A DNA stretch of 64,000 nt from Rikenellaceae bacterium. Its GTDB lineage: Bacteria > Bacteroidota > Bacteroidia > Bacteroidales > Rikenellaceae. The DNA lies in contig JAJBUQ010000039.1 of the NCBI GenBank assembly GCA_020860245.1, forward strand, positions 14,299 through 78,298. Reading direction: 5' to 3'. Positions 28,244-37,273 of the stretch are shown here, piece by piece. How positions within the stretch are numbered: the first letter of the stretch is position 1; each line of letters starts with the position of its first letter. Both the position numbers and the translations under genes were made by a program. The notes under the pieces are model-generated. The model did no database searches. It was not told the DNA's origin and saw only the letters and a list, made by a program, of their open reading frames with translations.

Positions 28244-29797
28244 TTATTCCGTCAGGTGATAGGTCTTCATCAACTCTTTAAAATAAGCGATCATGTTCGC
28301 GAAGTTTTCGATGGAGATATACTCGTTCTCATTATGTATAGTCCCCTGCTCGAAGCTGTTTACCATTATAGGCATAAACCTGTAAATATGATCGCTTACT
28401 ATCTGGTATTTAAAGGAATCGGTTCCTCCGATAGCCACGTAGCTCGTGACCAACGTTCCCGGATAAATTTTTTCTACGGTATTTTGGATGGCTCGGTAGG
28501 CTTTGGAGTCGACAGGGGATAATCCGGAAACTTCGCGCTGATTTACGATTTCGATCTCTGTTTCATATCCTTCGCATATCTTTTTCACATGTTCCAGAAC
28601 GTCTTCGACCGTATCCCCCGGAAGCAGACGGAAGTTAACAGTTATCTCCGACACAGACGACAGAACATTCGCCGCGTCGCTACCTTTGGCGCGGGTTCCC
28701 GCAGTGGTTGTCCTGATGAGGGCGTTAGACGCAGAGGTCTTCGAGAGACTCCTTATCAATAACGGATTGAACAGCCATTTGTTTGCAATAGCCATCCGGG
28801 TAAAGAACCCCTGTTCGCCGCCGATATTGTCGAGGAAGTCCGATATGAGAGGTATTATTCTCGCGGGCATCTGATTATTATTGAGTTTTTCCATTATTTC
28901 CGCGGCCATTATTAAGGAGCCCTTCTTAGGAGGCATGGAGGAATGTCCGCCGATCCCGTAAACTTTTATAATTATTGTCAGGATTCCCTTCTCTCCAATC
29001 CCCACAAGAGCTATCGGACTACTGACTTTGTCAAGTCCGTTAGCGTCGATAATACCGCCCTCATCGTAAACAGCATCGAATGTAAGTCCCTGTCGTTTGA
29101 AATAATCCGCGATATATATGGCGCCGTGCAGTCCTCCCGTCTCCTCGTCGTGTCCAAATGCGAACCATATATCCTGCTCAGGAATAAATCCTTCTTCGAT
29201 GAGGGCATCCGCAGCCTCTAACAAGGAGAATAACATGCCCTTCATGTCCAGAGTTCCGCGCCCGTATATTCTTCCGTTTACTACTGCGCCGGAGAAAGGA
29301 GGCTGATCCCAGTCTTCGCTGTACGCGTCGATCGGAAGCAGTGCGGGATCTTCAGGACGAAATTCGCCTAAGGATACACTATCTTCTGTCTGGTCGAATC
29401 CGAGTACCGGAACCACATCGTAATGGGACAGGAAGAGTATCGGTTTAAGATTCGGATAGCGTCCCTTCCAGCGGAAGACGAGTCCGTAATTGTTTATAAC
29501 AATTGTGTCCATCACCTCGTAGACATTCGGATACGATTCCCGGAGATACTCTTTAAATCTGTCGAACGGAGGGAAGTAAGTCTCTTCGTAATCCGCATTG
29601 CTGACCGTAGGAATATTTATTCCCCCGGCAAACCGCCTGAGGCTGTGGTCCGAGATGCCGACAGGTTCGCCGATGCTTACGGAAGATGCGGTCTCGTGTT
29701 CTACGAACGAATATGTGTAAGTTTTTATAGCCACTATAACGAATATTACTGCTATGACCGCCAGAAGGGCGATCAGTATTTTGCCGATAGTTTTCAT
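28244..29797 (-). CDS. M20 family metallopeptidase with N-terminal membrane anchor
   Basis: This is a zinc-dependent carboxypeptidase or aminoacylase of 517 residues. Residues ~5-25 are a hydrophobic anchor or signal. Metal-site motifs are clear: FLSHYDVVPV (first His and Asp), GRGTLDMKG (bridging Asp), FGHDEETGG (catalytic Glu pair) and YDEGGIID. GGHSSMPPKKGSL marks the dimerisation lid domain. The overall layout is like PM20D1-type N-acyl amino acid hydrolases. It is convergent with the KamA frame, only 12 bases between stops. The substrate is not known. Confidence 0.88.
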   Translation of the reverse strand: MKTIGKILIALLAVIAVIFVIVAIKTYTYSFVEHETASSVSIGEPVGISDHSLRRFAGGINIPTVSNADYEETYFPPFDRFKEYLRESYPNVYEVMDTIVINNYGLVFRWKGRYPNLKPILFLSHYDVVPVLGFDQTEDSVSLGEFRPEDPALLPIDAYSEDWDQPPFSGAVVNGRIYGRGTLDMKGMLFSLLEAADALIEEGFIPEQDIWFAFGHDEETGGLHGAIYIADYFKRQGLTFDAVYDEGGIIDANGLDKVSSPIALVGIGEKGILTIIIKVYGIGGHSSMPPKKGSLIMAAEIMEKLNNNQMPARIIPLISDFLDNIGGEQGFFTRMAIANKWLFNPLLIRSLSKTSASNALIRTTTAGTRAKGSDAANVLSSVSEITVNFRLLPGDTVEDVLEHVKKICEGYETEIEIVNQREVSGLSPVDSKAYRAIQNTVEKIYPGTLVTSYVAIGGTDSFKYQIVSDHIYRFMPIMVNSFEQGTIHNENEYISIENFANMIAYFKELMKTYHLTE

Positions 29798-29865
29798 TTC
29801 AATTTATTTTATCTCTATAACAAATATAAAAAATAAATGTTATAGGCTGGAGAGTCCACTCTGTA

Positions 29866-30111
29866 TTATCTGCGGCGTGTGAACAGAGCTACTATAAGTA
29901 AAAGTACTATCGCGCCGATTGTGGCAGTAATAAGACTCCCAAGCATGTTAGTCGTACTGAGTCCCATAAGACCGAACAGCCAGCCGCCGAGAACACTGCC
30001 GATTATACCGATGATAAGATTAACCAACAGTCCTGATCCTGTGCCTTTAACCACAAGGCTCCCGAAGTAGCCTGCTACAATACCTATAAGAATATACCAT
30101 AACCAATACAT
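29866..30111 (-). CDS. GlsB/YeaQ/YmgE family small membrane protein
   Basis: This is an 81-residue inner-membrane protein with three hydrophobic helices and the family glycine patterns (WYILIGIVAGYFGSLVVKG, NLIIGIIGSVLGGWLFG, ITATIGAIVLLLIVALF). Members are often called transglycosylase-associated or stress-response proteins; their biochemical role is unsettled. It ends in RRR, a likely cytoplasmic anchor. Confidence 0.9.
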   Translation of the reverse strand: MYWLWYILIGIVAGYFGSLVVKGTGSGLLVNLIIGIIGSVLGGWLFGLMGLSTTNMLGSLITATIGAIVLLLIVALFTRRR

Positions 30112-30450
30112 AATAAAACTAATTAAGATTAATAATACTCCAATGGATTCAATTCTTATGCCGATAATATTTCCCGATATCTACTTTCAGGCATGGTCGT
30201 TGCAATAAATCCAGACGTATACACAACGATAACCGATTACATCTCGCCTGAGAGTTTTAACTCTTCGCCGGATGAACGGGCAAGGGATGCGACGAGCATC
30301 CCTTGCCCGTTTAAGTAATGGAGCGTTATTTAGAAAAAGCACGGAACGACGGTTACGATACTTCGGAATTGGTGTGGACAAAGCAGTAACACATAATAAA
30401 AACGGAGCCGTTATGGCTCCGCTCCCGTTTTGATTGTTACGAAATGAAAA
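30112..30450. other. Intergenic region with two hairpins and a terminator
   Basis: No gene is convincing. ACGGGCAAGGGATGC (30276-30290) is perfectly complementary to 30296-30310 around the loop GACGA, a 15-bp GC-rich stem without a T run. A smaller AGAGTT-TT-AACTCT stem lies near 30251-30264. The right part holds the terminator of the phosphatase gene. Confidence 0.5.
30396..30421 (-). terminator. Rho-independent terminator of the phosphatase gene
   Basis: On the minus strand CGGAGCC-ATAAC-GGCTCCG is followed by TTTTTATT. Confidence 0.8.
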
Positions 30451-31590
30451 TTAATAAAGGAATATTTGTTTCAGTTTATCCGTATCGACGCCCAACTGGT
30501 TGACAATGTAGCTTTCTACATCTCCATATTCCGCTTCGATTGTTTCGAATGCTTTGTTGATATATTCTTCTTGTACGGAATCCATGTAGTAATATGCTTG
30601 TCCTGCGATTTTTCCAAGTTCTTCTCCCAATAAGGCAGACATCTCTGCAATACATTTTTCTACGCTAACTCCCTTCATAGCGTTGGTAAGGAGATAATCT
30701 TCCATAATTGTTTCTCTGTCTACGCCGAGTGCGCTAAGGAACATAGCCGCTGCAAATCCCGCGCGATCCTTACCTGCCGTACAATGGAACATAATCGGAA
30801 GATTGTCTTCGTTCATAAGTTCATTAAAATATGCGCGGTAGGTGTCCTGATACTCCAGAACGAGAAGTTCATTAATATCGATCATATATTGCTTGGTTCC
30901 GTCGATATTACCAGAGAGCATCAATCCGAAAATTTCCTCTTCGGACATGTTGCCCGGAGCGATAGGGTAGGATAGGTGCTTTATTACGCTCGTAGGAATA
31001 AGATCCGGAGCGGAGGCAACTTCACTCTCGCTTCTGAAGTCAATGATCGTTTTTAATGGTATTGTAGAAAGATATTCGAGATCGCTGTCCGTTAAAGAAC
31101 CTACGTTGCCCGACCTGAATATCAACCCCCATTTGATAAATTTCCCTTCAGCGGTTTTATACCCACCGAGATCGCGGAAGTTTGACTGCCCCTCCATAGG
31201 AAGCTTCCTCGGCGCGATTACCGTTCTTGACCCGTCGTGTTCCAGGCAGTACTGCATGTAAGTATTGCCCGAAAGAGTGTAAGATCCAGCGTAGTATCCG
31301 GTAAGTGCCGGTTTCTCAAAATCAGGAGCCTTGGAGTTGTTCATGGCATATAGCTTCCACTCTCCGTTTTTGTAAATCTCTACCGATGACACCTTTGTTT
31401 CGAGATCGCTGCTCATACCCGCCACCGACGAAATGTCGCTGCCTTTGAATAAACTTTCGTCGATAACTTCCGGTTTGGTTTCCGGCGTATCGTCGTCGTC
31501 GGAACATGCCGCTAATAGAGTTACTGCCGCAACGCACAGCATTGCACGCGATAAAATAGTTGCTTTAGAAAATTTCATTTTTGATTTCAT
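30451..31590 (-). CDS. Tyrosine-protein phosphatase, lipoprotein
   Basis: This is an exported lipoprotein phosphatase of 379 residues. The signal peptide ends at a lipobox (LLAACSDDDDTPE, Cys29). The catalytic P-loop HCTAGKDRAG fits CX5R of the Y_phosphatase3-type family, near residue 270. The substrate-recognition helix NFRDLGGYKT lies near residue 137. The N-terminal ~110 residues are a beta-rich leader domain often seen in Bacteroidetes members. It likely acts on the cell surface or in the periplasm on phosphorylated protein or another phosphoester; the substrate is unknown. Confidence 0.88.
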   Translation of the reverse strand: MKSKMKFSKATILSRAMLCVAAVTLLAACSDDDDTPETKPEVIDESLFKGSDISSVAGMSSDLETKVSSVEIYKNGEWKLYAMNNSKAPDFEKPALTGYYAGSYTLSGNTYMQYCLEHDGSRTVIAPRKLPMEGQSNFRDLGGYKTAEGKFIKWGLIFRSGNVGSLTDSDLEYLSTIPLKTIIDFRSESEVASAPDLIPTSVIKHLSYPIAPGNMSEEEIFGLMLSGNIDGTKQYMIDINELLVLEYQDTYRAYFNELMNEDNLPIMFHCTAGKDRAGFAAAMFLSALGVDRETIMEDYLLTNAMKGVSVEKCIAEMSALLGEELGKIAGQAYYYMDSVQEEYINKAFETIEAEYGDVESYIVNQLGVDTDKLKQIFLY

Positions 31591-31737
31591 TTTGTTTCTT
31601 CTGTTTTACGATGCGAAAGTAGCTGCTGAATCTTATCTGAATATTAAGCGGTATTTAAAAAATCTTTATATGATTGGGGCGAATATTTAGAAGGCATGGA
31701 TTTGCGCGGTAGAACTGCGGTAAGAAAACAAAATAAA

Positions 31738-31765
31738 ATAACGGGACCCGAAATAGTCCCGTTAT
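31738..31765 (-). terminator. Terminator-like inverted repeat
   Basis: ATAACGGGAC (31738-31747) and GTCCCGTTAT (31756-31765) are perfect complements. The minus strand continues into a T-rich TTTTATTTTG stretch, so it could end the ncRNA transcript from the right. Confidence 0.6.
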
Positions 31766-31949
31766 CTGCCAAAGAGATTGTTATGGAATAAATTAATAAA
31801 GGAATAAAATTACCGTTCTATCCCAACTTTAAGTAGGATGTTACAATATTACTGAAATTTAAAATAATTTAGAAATAATTTCCGAAAAAATATATTGAGT
31901 TAAGATTGTCCGCCAGCCTCCGCAGGAGTTTCACAAGTGCTGCAAAAAC

Positions 31950-32253
31950 TGACGGACAAGAGGATTAATTTCTTTTAAGCAGGAAATGATAGAATTAATT
32001 AATCCTCTTTGTTTGCATTGTTCCGGAGTCTCCCTACCTTCGTAGTAAAAAGAAGGCATGGAAACTCCGATCCTGTGCTAAGGAGGAGTAGACGAAACCC
32101 TCGAATAAACAGGAACGGAGCCCATGCCGTATACAGTGTTGCCGACATGAACTCCTCCACCTGTCCTTTATCCTATTCTAACCATACAATCGTCTACTTT
32201 CCTTAGCGAACAGGACAAACAGTGGAAAAATCAAAATTTGATTATTCTACATT
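31950..32253 (-). ncRNA. Structured non-coding RNA candidate (6S-like fold)
   Basis: On the minus strand a long-range helix closes a ~145-nt domain: TCCTGT, CTAAGGA and AGTAGACGA (32215-32192) pair in order with TCGTCTACT, TCCTTAG and ACAGGA (32095-32071), with small bubbles. Inside are ACAGG/CCTGT and GGAG..CATG/CATG..CTCC stems. Downstream follow CGGAGT/ACTCCG with an inner CCTTC/GAAGG hairpin, then a perfect 13-bp stem (31997-32009 with 31958-31970). There is a TATATTTG promoter box at 32269-32262 and no supported protein. The long rod with an internal open region recalls 6S RNA, but the call is by shape only. Confidence 0.5.
32229..32243 (-). promoter_or_regulatory. 15-nt palindrome at the ncRNA start
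   Basis: AATCAAA-A-TTTGATT is a perfect palindrome located just downstream of the predicted -7 box; it could be an operator or a short stem. Confidence 0.35.
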
Positions 32254-32261
32254 TTAATATA

Positions 32262-32269
32262 CAAATATA
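32262..32269 (-). promoter_or_regulatory. Promoter -7 box of the ncRNA candidate
   Basis: TATATTTG on the minus strand matches TAnnTTTG and points into the structured RNA. Confidence 0.55.
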
Positions 32270-32390
32270 ATAGAACTTTCTGGCTTTACCAATCCGTTAC
32301 GCCGCTTCGTGATATTATAATTATGGCTTCTTATACAAAAATTACGTTCTATGGTATTGAATTTGCCTTTATCTTTTATAAAGTATATTT

Positions 32391-32570
32391 ATGGACAGAC
32401 TGTATGAGCTTGAAACGGAACTGGATGAAGTACAGGCTAAACTGGAAGAATCATCCGGAGAGGAATATAAAAAATTACTAAAAGAAGTAGACCGCATAAT
32501 GTGCGAACTTAATACATTCGAAGATAATTGGGTTCCTGAAACCAGCGATGTCGATACGAACGAGTTATAA
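32391..32570 (+). CDS. Small acidic coiled-coil protein, 59 residues
   Basis: The open frame starts MDRLYELETELDEVQAKL and is strongly acidic and helical, with a heptad-like pattern through residues 1-40 and a polar tail ending DTNEL. It has a clean ATG and TAA and does not overlap another gene. I do not recognise the family. The amino-acid composition looks like a true protein rather than chance. Confidence 0.6.
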   Translation: MDRLYELETELDEVQAKLEESSGEEYKKLLKEVDRIMCELNTFEDNWVPETSDVDTNEL

Positions 32571-32611
32571 ATTCCCGTATCTAAAAACCGGTCTCAACGT
32601 GTCCGGCATAC

Positions 32612-32785
32612 CTACTTATTCTCTTTTTTCTTTGAAGCAGGCTTCGAGGCATAGTCTTCGAGTTGCTTCTCCGACATTTCATTAGCCACATTTTTTACTT
32701 TGGAACTTACATTTTTTTCTTCACCCCTTTTATAGGATAACGCGGCTCCCATAAGGCGCCTTTGTTTTTCGCTTTTTGCCGGCAT
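32612..32785 (-). CDS. DUF3008 family small basic protein
   Basis: The 57-residue protein starts MPAKSEKQRRLMGAALSYKR, the signature of DUF3008, followed by a Lys-rich helical body and a KKKENK tail. The function is unknown; the basic character suggests nucleic-acid contact, which is inference. It is convergent with the coiled-coil gene to its left. Confidence 0.85.
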   Translation of the reverse strand: MPAKSEKQRRLMGAALSYKRGEEKNVSSKVKNVANEMSEKQLEDYASKPASKKKENK

Positions 32786-32858
32786 AATAGTGTTATTTAA
32801 TTAAATATAATTTACTATTATGAGGTGCAAAAATTATACCCTGCAATTAACATCCACC

Positions 32859-33437
32859 TTAAAGAAGCGGGTTAAGGTTTGTGAGAATATCGAGAAATTC
32901 GTAAGACCGGTCGCAGTTGAACAGATATTTTTTATTCCGAGTTTTAACCAGTATCAGATTTTTTTTTCTTGTGGCGTAAACTGTATAACGTCCTTCGGTA
33001 AAATTCTTGAATTTACCGGTATAACCTAAGAATCCTCCGCTTCCGAATATCTGAATAGATTTACTGTGAAACTGCGGTTCTACGCGTTCTACCGATAATA
33101 TGCTCTCCACCGGAATTATTACATTACCCATTATCTTCCCGATTACAATACTTTGTTCGCGGACGGAGAGTTTTACAGGCATCTGTGTGAAGGCAGTTAC
33201 GATTATGCAAAATATAATTCCGATTGGAAGAACTCGTAGTATTATAGGCATATTGGGTGTATAGATATAGATCATGGCACTGCACCATATCATAATACAT
33301 AGCGCGAGCACGGTAATAATTTTTACTTCCATTCCCCATTTAAATTTTACGCTGAAATTTTTTCCTCTGCCCATTTTGTCGATACTAAGTATGCTATTAA
33401 AAATATTTATTCCGTCTAATGTTGTAAATATAGACAT
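32859..33437 (-). CDS. Membrane protein with a bacterial PH-like domain
   Basis: The protein has 192 residues (a shorter start at residue 22, MGRGKNFSVKF, is possible). Two hydrophobic helices lie near residues 38-58 and 65-85. The C-terminal ~105 residues look like a bacterial PH domain: LSVREQSIVIGKIMG, an ESILSVERVEP strand, FGSGGFLGYTGKF, and RNKKYLFNCDRSYEFLDIL. Its role is unknown; proteins of this layout act at the membrane. It is a single gene between DUF3008 and a palindromic terminator. Confidence 0.7.
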   Translation of the reverse strand: MSIFTTLDGINIFNSILSIDKMGRGKNFSVKFKWGMEVKIITVLALCIMIWCSAMIYIYTPNMPIILRVLPIGIIFCIIVTAFTQMPVKLSVREQSIVIGKIMGNVIIPVESILSVERVEPQFHSKSIQIFGSGGFLGYTGKFKNFTEGRYTVYATRKKNLILVKTRNKKYLFNCDRSYEFLDILTNLNPLL

Positions 33438-33498
33438 AAATTACCAATGAAAAAAGCTCGATGGAATGTGTTTGCTGTCTGTAAAAAGTTATTATAAT

Positions 33499-33542
33499 AT
33501 ATATTTCCGTTAATTAGGGCACACAAATTAACGGAAATATAT
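33499..33542 (-). terminator. Long A/T-rich inverted repeat after the AKR gene
   Basis: A perfect 17-bp inverted repeat (33499-33515 with 33526-33542, core TTCCGTTAATT/AATTAACGGAA) with a 10-nt loop lies right after the AKR stop, probably its terminator. Confidence 0.6.
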
Positions 33543-33561
33543 TTTTACTCCAGATATTATG

Positions 33562-34959
33562 TTACAATTGCTCCGTTGTTCTGTTGTTATTTCCGAGTCT
33601 CAGCGATTCAGCGAATTTATCGATTTGCTCCATTTGATCAGGAATCGGTATCCGCTGCGGACACTCCGGCTTACATATTCCGCATCCTATACAGTGGTTT
33701 GCCTGTCGTAATTTGGGTACGCTGCGGTCGTAGCCTATTAGGAACTGTCTGCGCGCTTTGCGGTACCCCGGATCGGTTTTGTCTTCCGGCATCCGTTGTT
33801 CGTTGATCACACGGTTATAGTGGGTGAAAATCCCCGGAATATCTATGCCGTATGGGCATGGCATGCAATACTGACATTCGGTACAGGGAATAAAGTCTGC
33901 CGCGAGCATCATTTCAGTCACTTTTTCGAGTGCGTCGTATTCCGGCTCTGTAAGTGGAACCAACGGAGAATAAGTCCGTATATTTTCCTGTAAATGCTCC
34001 ATATAAACCATTCCGCTCAATACGGTTAAAACGTGTTCCGGAGTTCCTGCGTAGCGGAATGCCCATGATGCCGGGGTGTCGTCCGGGCGCAGTTGCCGCA
34101 GGGGAGCCTGAGTAAAAGAATTGAGTCTGCTCAAACGTCCACCGAGCAGAGGTTCCATAATAATTGCGGGAACATTCTTTTTTACCAGTTCGGCATACAG
34201 GTATTCGGCATTGACATTCCTTCCCGTGGCGTTTTTCCAGTCCTGGTAGTTGAGCTGGATCTGACAGAAGTCCCACTGTATATCGTTATAGGCCAAGACG
34301 TAATCGAAGCATTCTGCTATACCGTGGAATGACCAGCCCAAGTTGCGTATTCTCCCTTCGCTTCGCTCTTTTATCAGGAAATCCAGAAATCCGTTATCGA
34401 CAAACCGCCTGTGGAATTCCTCAATGCTGTTTCCAACGGAATGCAGCAAATAGTAGTCTATATAGTCGACCTGAAGTTCGCTCATGGATTTATGATACAT
34501 GGCAATGCAGCCTTGCAAATCGTAAGGTCCGCGAGGATTCGAGGCCTTTGTGGCTATGAAGAATTTCTCGCGTGGATGACGTGCCAGTGCAATTCCTGTG
34601 GCGGCTTCCGACCAACCTCGAACGTAAACTGGAGCGGTGTCGAAATAATTGACACCGTGAGCTATGGCATAATCCACAAGTTCGTTTACCGTATCCTGGT
34701 CGATCTCCTCATCGCCGTTAGAATTCTTGCGAAGAGGCCAGCGCATACATCCATATCCCAGAAGAGATACCTTATCTCCCGAATGCGGATTGGTGCGGTA
34801 GGTCATTTTGTCTGTCGGAACCTCTCCGGTAGCACTGTTTGTGTTTGTCTGACGTACTGGTTTGCATCCAGTCAATGCCGCCGCCGATATTACTGTACCC
34901 GTACCCAGAACTTTGAGAAAATCCCTGCGGCTGATATTTTTTTTATTTTTATTTTCCAT
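33562..34959 (-). CDS. Aldo/keto reductase with Tat-like leader and ferredoxin tail
   Basis: This is a predicted exported oxidoreductase of 465 residues. The start was set at the ATG at 34959 (ENKNKKNISRRDFLKVLG), giving an RR-type Tat motif; the longer frame has no leader logic. The middle is a TIM-barrel aldo/keto reductase (LGYGCMRWPL, VNYFDTAPVYVRG, DYIDYYLLHS). The C-terminus carries 4Fe-4S ligands CTECQYCMPCPYG and CIGCGICKPECPQ. It lies 14 bases after the polyferredoxin membrane protein, so the two probably form an electron-transfer pair. The substrate is unknown. Confidence 0.88.
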   Translation of the reverse strand: MENKNKKNISRRDFLKVLGTGTVISAAALTGCKPVRQTNTNSATGEVPTDKMTYRTNPHSGDKVSLLGYGCMRWPLRKNSNGDEEIDQDTVNELVDYAIAHGVNYFDTAPVYVRGWSEAATGIALARHPREKFFIATKASNPRGPYDLQGCIAMYHKSMSELQVDYIDYYLLHSVGNSIEEFHRRFVDNGFLDFLIKERSEGRIRNLGWSFHGIAECFDYVLAYNDIQWDFCQIQLNYQDWKNATGRNVNAEYLYAELVKKNVPAIIMEPLLGGRLSRLNSFTQAPLRQLRPDDTPASWAFRYAGTPEHVLTVLSGMVYMEHLQENIRTYSPLVPLTEPEYDALEKVTEMMLAADFIPCTECQYCMPCPYGIDIPGIFTHYNRVINEQRMPEDKTDPGYRKARRQFLIGYDRSVPKLRQANHCIGCGICKPECPQRIPIPDQMEQIDKFAESLRLGNNNRTTEQL

Positions 34960-34973
34960 AATTTCATCCGGTT

Positions 34974-36476
34974 TTAAATGATTCTTTGTCTTGTAATTCC
35001 TTCGACATAGATAGCGCTGAACGGACGCGAAGGGCATAAATTTTCACAGGCTCCGCAGCCTATGCACAGTTCATCGTCTACTACGGGAATTTTAAGAGAT
35101 TTGTCATTATCCGGTTCGCGCGGAATCAGTGTTATCGCGCCGGTAGGACAGTGCCTCTCGCAGGCTGTACATATAACATTATCGCGATTCACAACGCAGT
35201 TCTCTTTTATCCACACCGCCCGTCCGATCTTTAGACCCGATTTTTCATCGACGGTTATGCGTTTTATCGCTCCTGTGGGGCAGACTTCCGAACATCTCGT
35301 ACATTCCGGCCGGCAATAGCCCCGTTCGAACGATACCTCGGGCTGCATAAAAGTTCCGAGTTTGTCCGACGGACGGAGTATGTTGTTAGGGCACGCGGAT
35401 ACGCATAACTGACATCCCGTACAGTACTGCTTCATATTGCGTGCGCTCCCGGAACCTGGAGGATTGACCGGAGTCTCCCTTGCGGGAATCTTCTTATCTA
35501 CGATCACGGCAAGTCCTCCGTCTACTTTATTTTGTGCCTTAATGACGTGCGAAGCGGCGAAAAGACTTACCACCCCTAAAAATCCACGTCTTGACATTCC
35601 GCTTGCACCACTGGATTTTACCTCCGCTTCATATTCAAGGTTTACCATTTTTTCCGGTCGTTTTGCCGAATAGTGCAGGGCATCGAATTTACATTTGCCG
35701 AGGCAATTCATACAGGCTACGCAGCGGCTGTAATCTATCGTATAATTTTTATAATCGATACAGGACGCTTTGCAGTTGCGGGCGCAGAGACTGCATTTGG
35801 TGCATTTATCCGGATCCATTACCGGTTTGAAGATAGAAAATCTGGAAATGAACCCTAACACTGTCCCGACAGGGCAGATAGTATTGCAGTAAGTCCGTCC
35901 GTTGCGCCATGCCAAATAACCGACTGCAAGAAACGTCAGGACTGCAATGCCGAATGTCACCCCGCTCTTTATCCGTACCTCTACGGAGTAGAACGCATAA
36001 CTGTCGATACGCTCTGCAAAGTATGCTAAGAGGTTATTGCCAAGTCTGTACACCTGAGCGAACAGATTGGATGCGATTCGTCCGTAGGCACTGTATGGCT
36101 CCAGCAAAACGACAATTGAACTTACGCCTGCGATAAGAGCTATCACAAATAGCACCAATACGGCATATCGCAGCCATGAAATTGCCGGAGAATAAGAGAA
36201 GCGATTTTTCTTTTTAAATTTCCCTGACGTCCATGAAACAGCGTCCTGAAATACACCGAGTGGACAGATGACGGAACAGTATATACGCCCGAACAGTATT
36301 GTCACGATTATCAATACAGCTACCGCGGCAAAATTTAAGGCTAATATTGCCGGTATAAGCTGGAATTTTGCCATCCACCCGAAAAACCGATGGAACGTTC
36401 CCGTGAAATCAAGGAACAGCATGCTTATTAAAACGAAAAAAATTATACCCAGAATTATTCTCGATCTACGCAGCAT
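34974..36476 (-). CDS. 4Fe-4S polyferredoxin membrane protein (NapH/YccM-like)
   Basis: The 500-residue protein has an N-terminal block of about five membrane helices with CSVICPLGVFQDAV and CNTICPVGTVLGF, the paired cysteines of NapH-type quinol-linked electron carriers. Then follow six or more cysteine clusters of 4Fe-4S type (CTKCSLCARNC, CVACMNCLGKC, CTGCQLCVSACP, CTRCSEVCP, CTACERHCP, CIGCGACENLCP). It probably carries electrons between membrane quinol and a soluble partner. The AKR gene 14 bases downstream is the best partner candidate. Confidence 0.88.
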   Translation of the reverse strand: MLRRSRIILGIIFFVLISMLFLDFTGTFHRFFGWMAKFQLIPAILALNFAAVAVLIIVTILFGRIYCSVICPLGVFQDAVSWTSGKFKKKNRFSYSPAISWLRYAVLVLFVIALIAGVSSIVVLLEPYSAYGRIASNLFAQVYRLGNNLLAYFAERIDSYAFYSVEVRIKSGVTFGIAVLTFLAVGYLAWRNGRTYCNTICPVGTVLGFISRFSIFKPVMDPDKCTKCSLCARNCKASCIDYKNYTIDYSRCVACMNCLGKCKFDALHYSAKRPEKMVNLEYEAEVKSSGASGMSRRGFLGVVSLFAASHVIKAQNKVDGGLAVIVDKKIPARETPVNPPGSGSARNMKQYCTGCQLCVSACPNNILRPSDKLGTFMQPEVSFERGYCRPECTRCSEVCPTGAIKRITVDEKSGLKIGRAVWIKENCVVNRDNVICTACERHCPTGAITLIPREPDNDKSLKIPVVDDELCIGCGACENLCPSRPFSAIYVEGITRQRII

Positions 36477-36685
36477 AATGGTTTTATATTTATTTGCAAT
36501 AGCGCAATTTAGGTATTTTTCCTGAAAAATTTACCGAAAAAATATACTGCAATTAAATTTTAATGTTAACATAACTCCGGAGTCATTTGAGCGCCTGGGT
36601 CAGGTACTGAATTTAAAATAGCCCTCTGTATTTTATTTCTCGACTTTTTTATTTTACTTTACCGCCGAATTGGTTTACTCTTCTT
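36477..36685. other. Short intergenic stretch before the riboswitch
   Basis: Nothing recognised; it is A/T-rich and must hold the divergent promoters of the polyferredoxin gene and the riboswitch transcript. Confidence 0.4.
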
Positions 36686-36860
36686 TATTCAAAGGAGGGT
36701 AATAAAAGGGAACCGGGTGAAAATCCCGGACAGTCCCGCTGCTGTGAAGCTCTGTAACGTACTGAAAATATTTCATTTACCACTGGTGAAAGCCGGGAAG
36801 GCATCGGTACGGGAGTCAGTCAGAAGACCTGCCAGTTCAGATACTGTTTTATTGCCTCGT
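36686..36860 (+). promoter_or_regulatory. Cobalamin (B12) riboswitch
   Basis: The conserved elements appear in order: AAAGGGAA, the CCGGGTGAAAATCCCGG stem, the B12 box ACAGTCCCGCTGCTGTGA, GAAAGCCGGGAAGGC, and a closing GTCAGAAGACCTGCC. A GCCT...AGGC hairpin (~36853-36870) may be the expression switch. In Bacteroidetes such switches turn off B12 uptake, synthesis or B12-independent genes when cobalamin is present. The genes directly behind it are small or broken (see 36955 and 37274). Confidence 0.93.
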
Positions 36861-36954
36861 GGGTTAGGCATAAAATACAAGTTAATTTTTTATCATATTT
36901 TACTGACTGAAAAATCTTTTCCGAGAAGACAATTCGGTATTTGGATTAAATACT

Positions 36955-37170
36955 ATGGAAAAAGTATGTCCGCGCTGCGGGATGCAATTTATTTGCCTCC
37001 ACGGTTCTGTTCGTGATCTAAGCGATGATTGCGACGAAAATCAGAAAAAATTAATCCAAGATATGACCATGATTGCTGCTCTCGTTAATTATTTGGTCGG
37101 ACCGGAAGGTAACAACGGATGTTTGCCTTTAGCTGTTGCACCTTCCGGTTATTTTGATAAATGGATGTAA
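36955..37170 (+). CDS. Small Cys-containing protein after the B12 riboswitch
   Basis: The 71-residue frame starts EKVCPRCGMQFICLHG, which resembles the head of cysteine-rich CWC proteins that sit near cobalamin genes in Bacteroidetes. The remainder (SDDCDENQKKLIQDMT...GPEGNNGCLP) does not continue that family in a way I recognise, so this may be a fragment fused to unrelated sequence. It is the first frame after the riboswitch and may be its only remaining client. Confidence 0.45.
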   Translation: MEKVCPRCGMQFICLHGSVRDLSDDCDENQKKLIQDMTMIAALVNYLVGPEGNNGCLPLAVAPSGYFDKWM

Positions 37171-37273
37171 TTCGGCGGAAGAAGAAATTTTTTGGGAATT
37201 TAATTGATTGTTATGGGATTACAGATTAACGGTCGGATAGCGGAAGTAGACCTTGTGGAACGGAAGGGGAGCG

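Noticed and set aside
32009..32206. 65-codon + strand frame in the ncRNA region
   Set aside because: It lies across the long-range helix and has no protein-like pattern; the structure explains the region better.
31950..32253. RNase P RNA or tmRNA
   Set aside because: The universal RNase P GAGGAAAGTCC / ACAGAA words and the tmRNA tRNA-like ends are absent.
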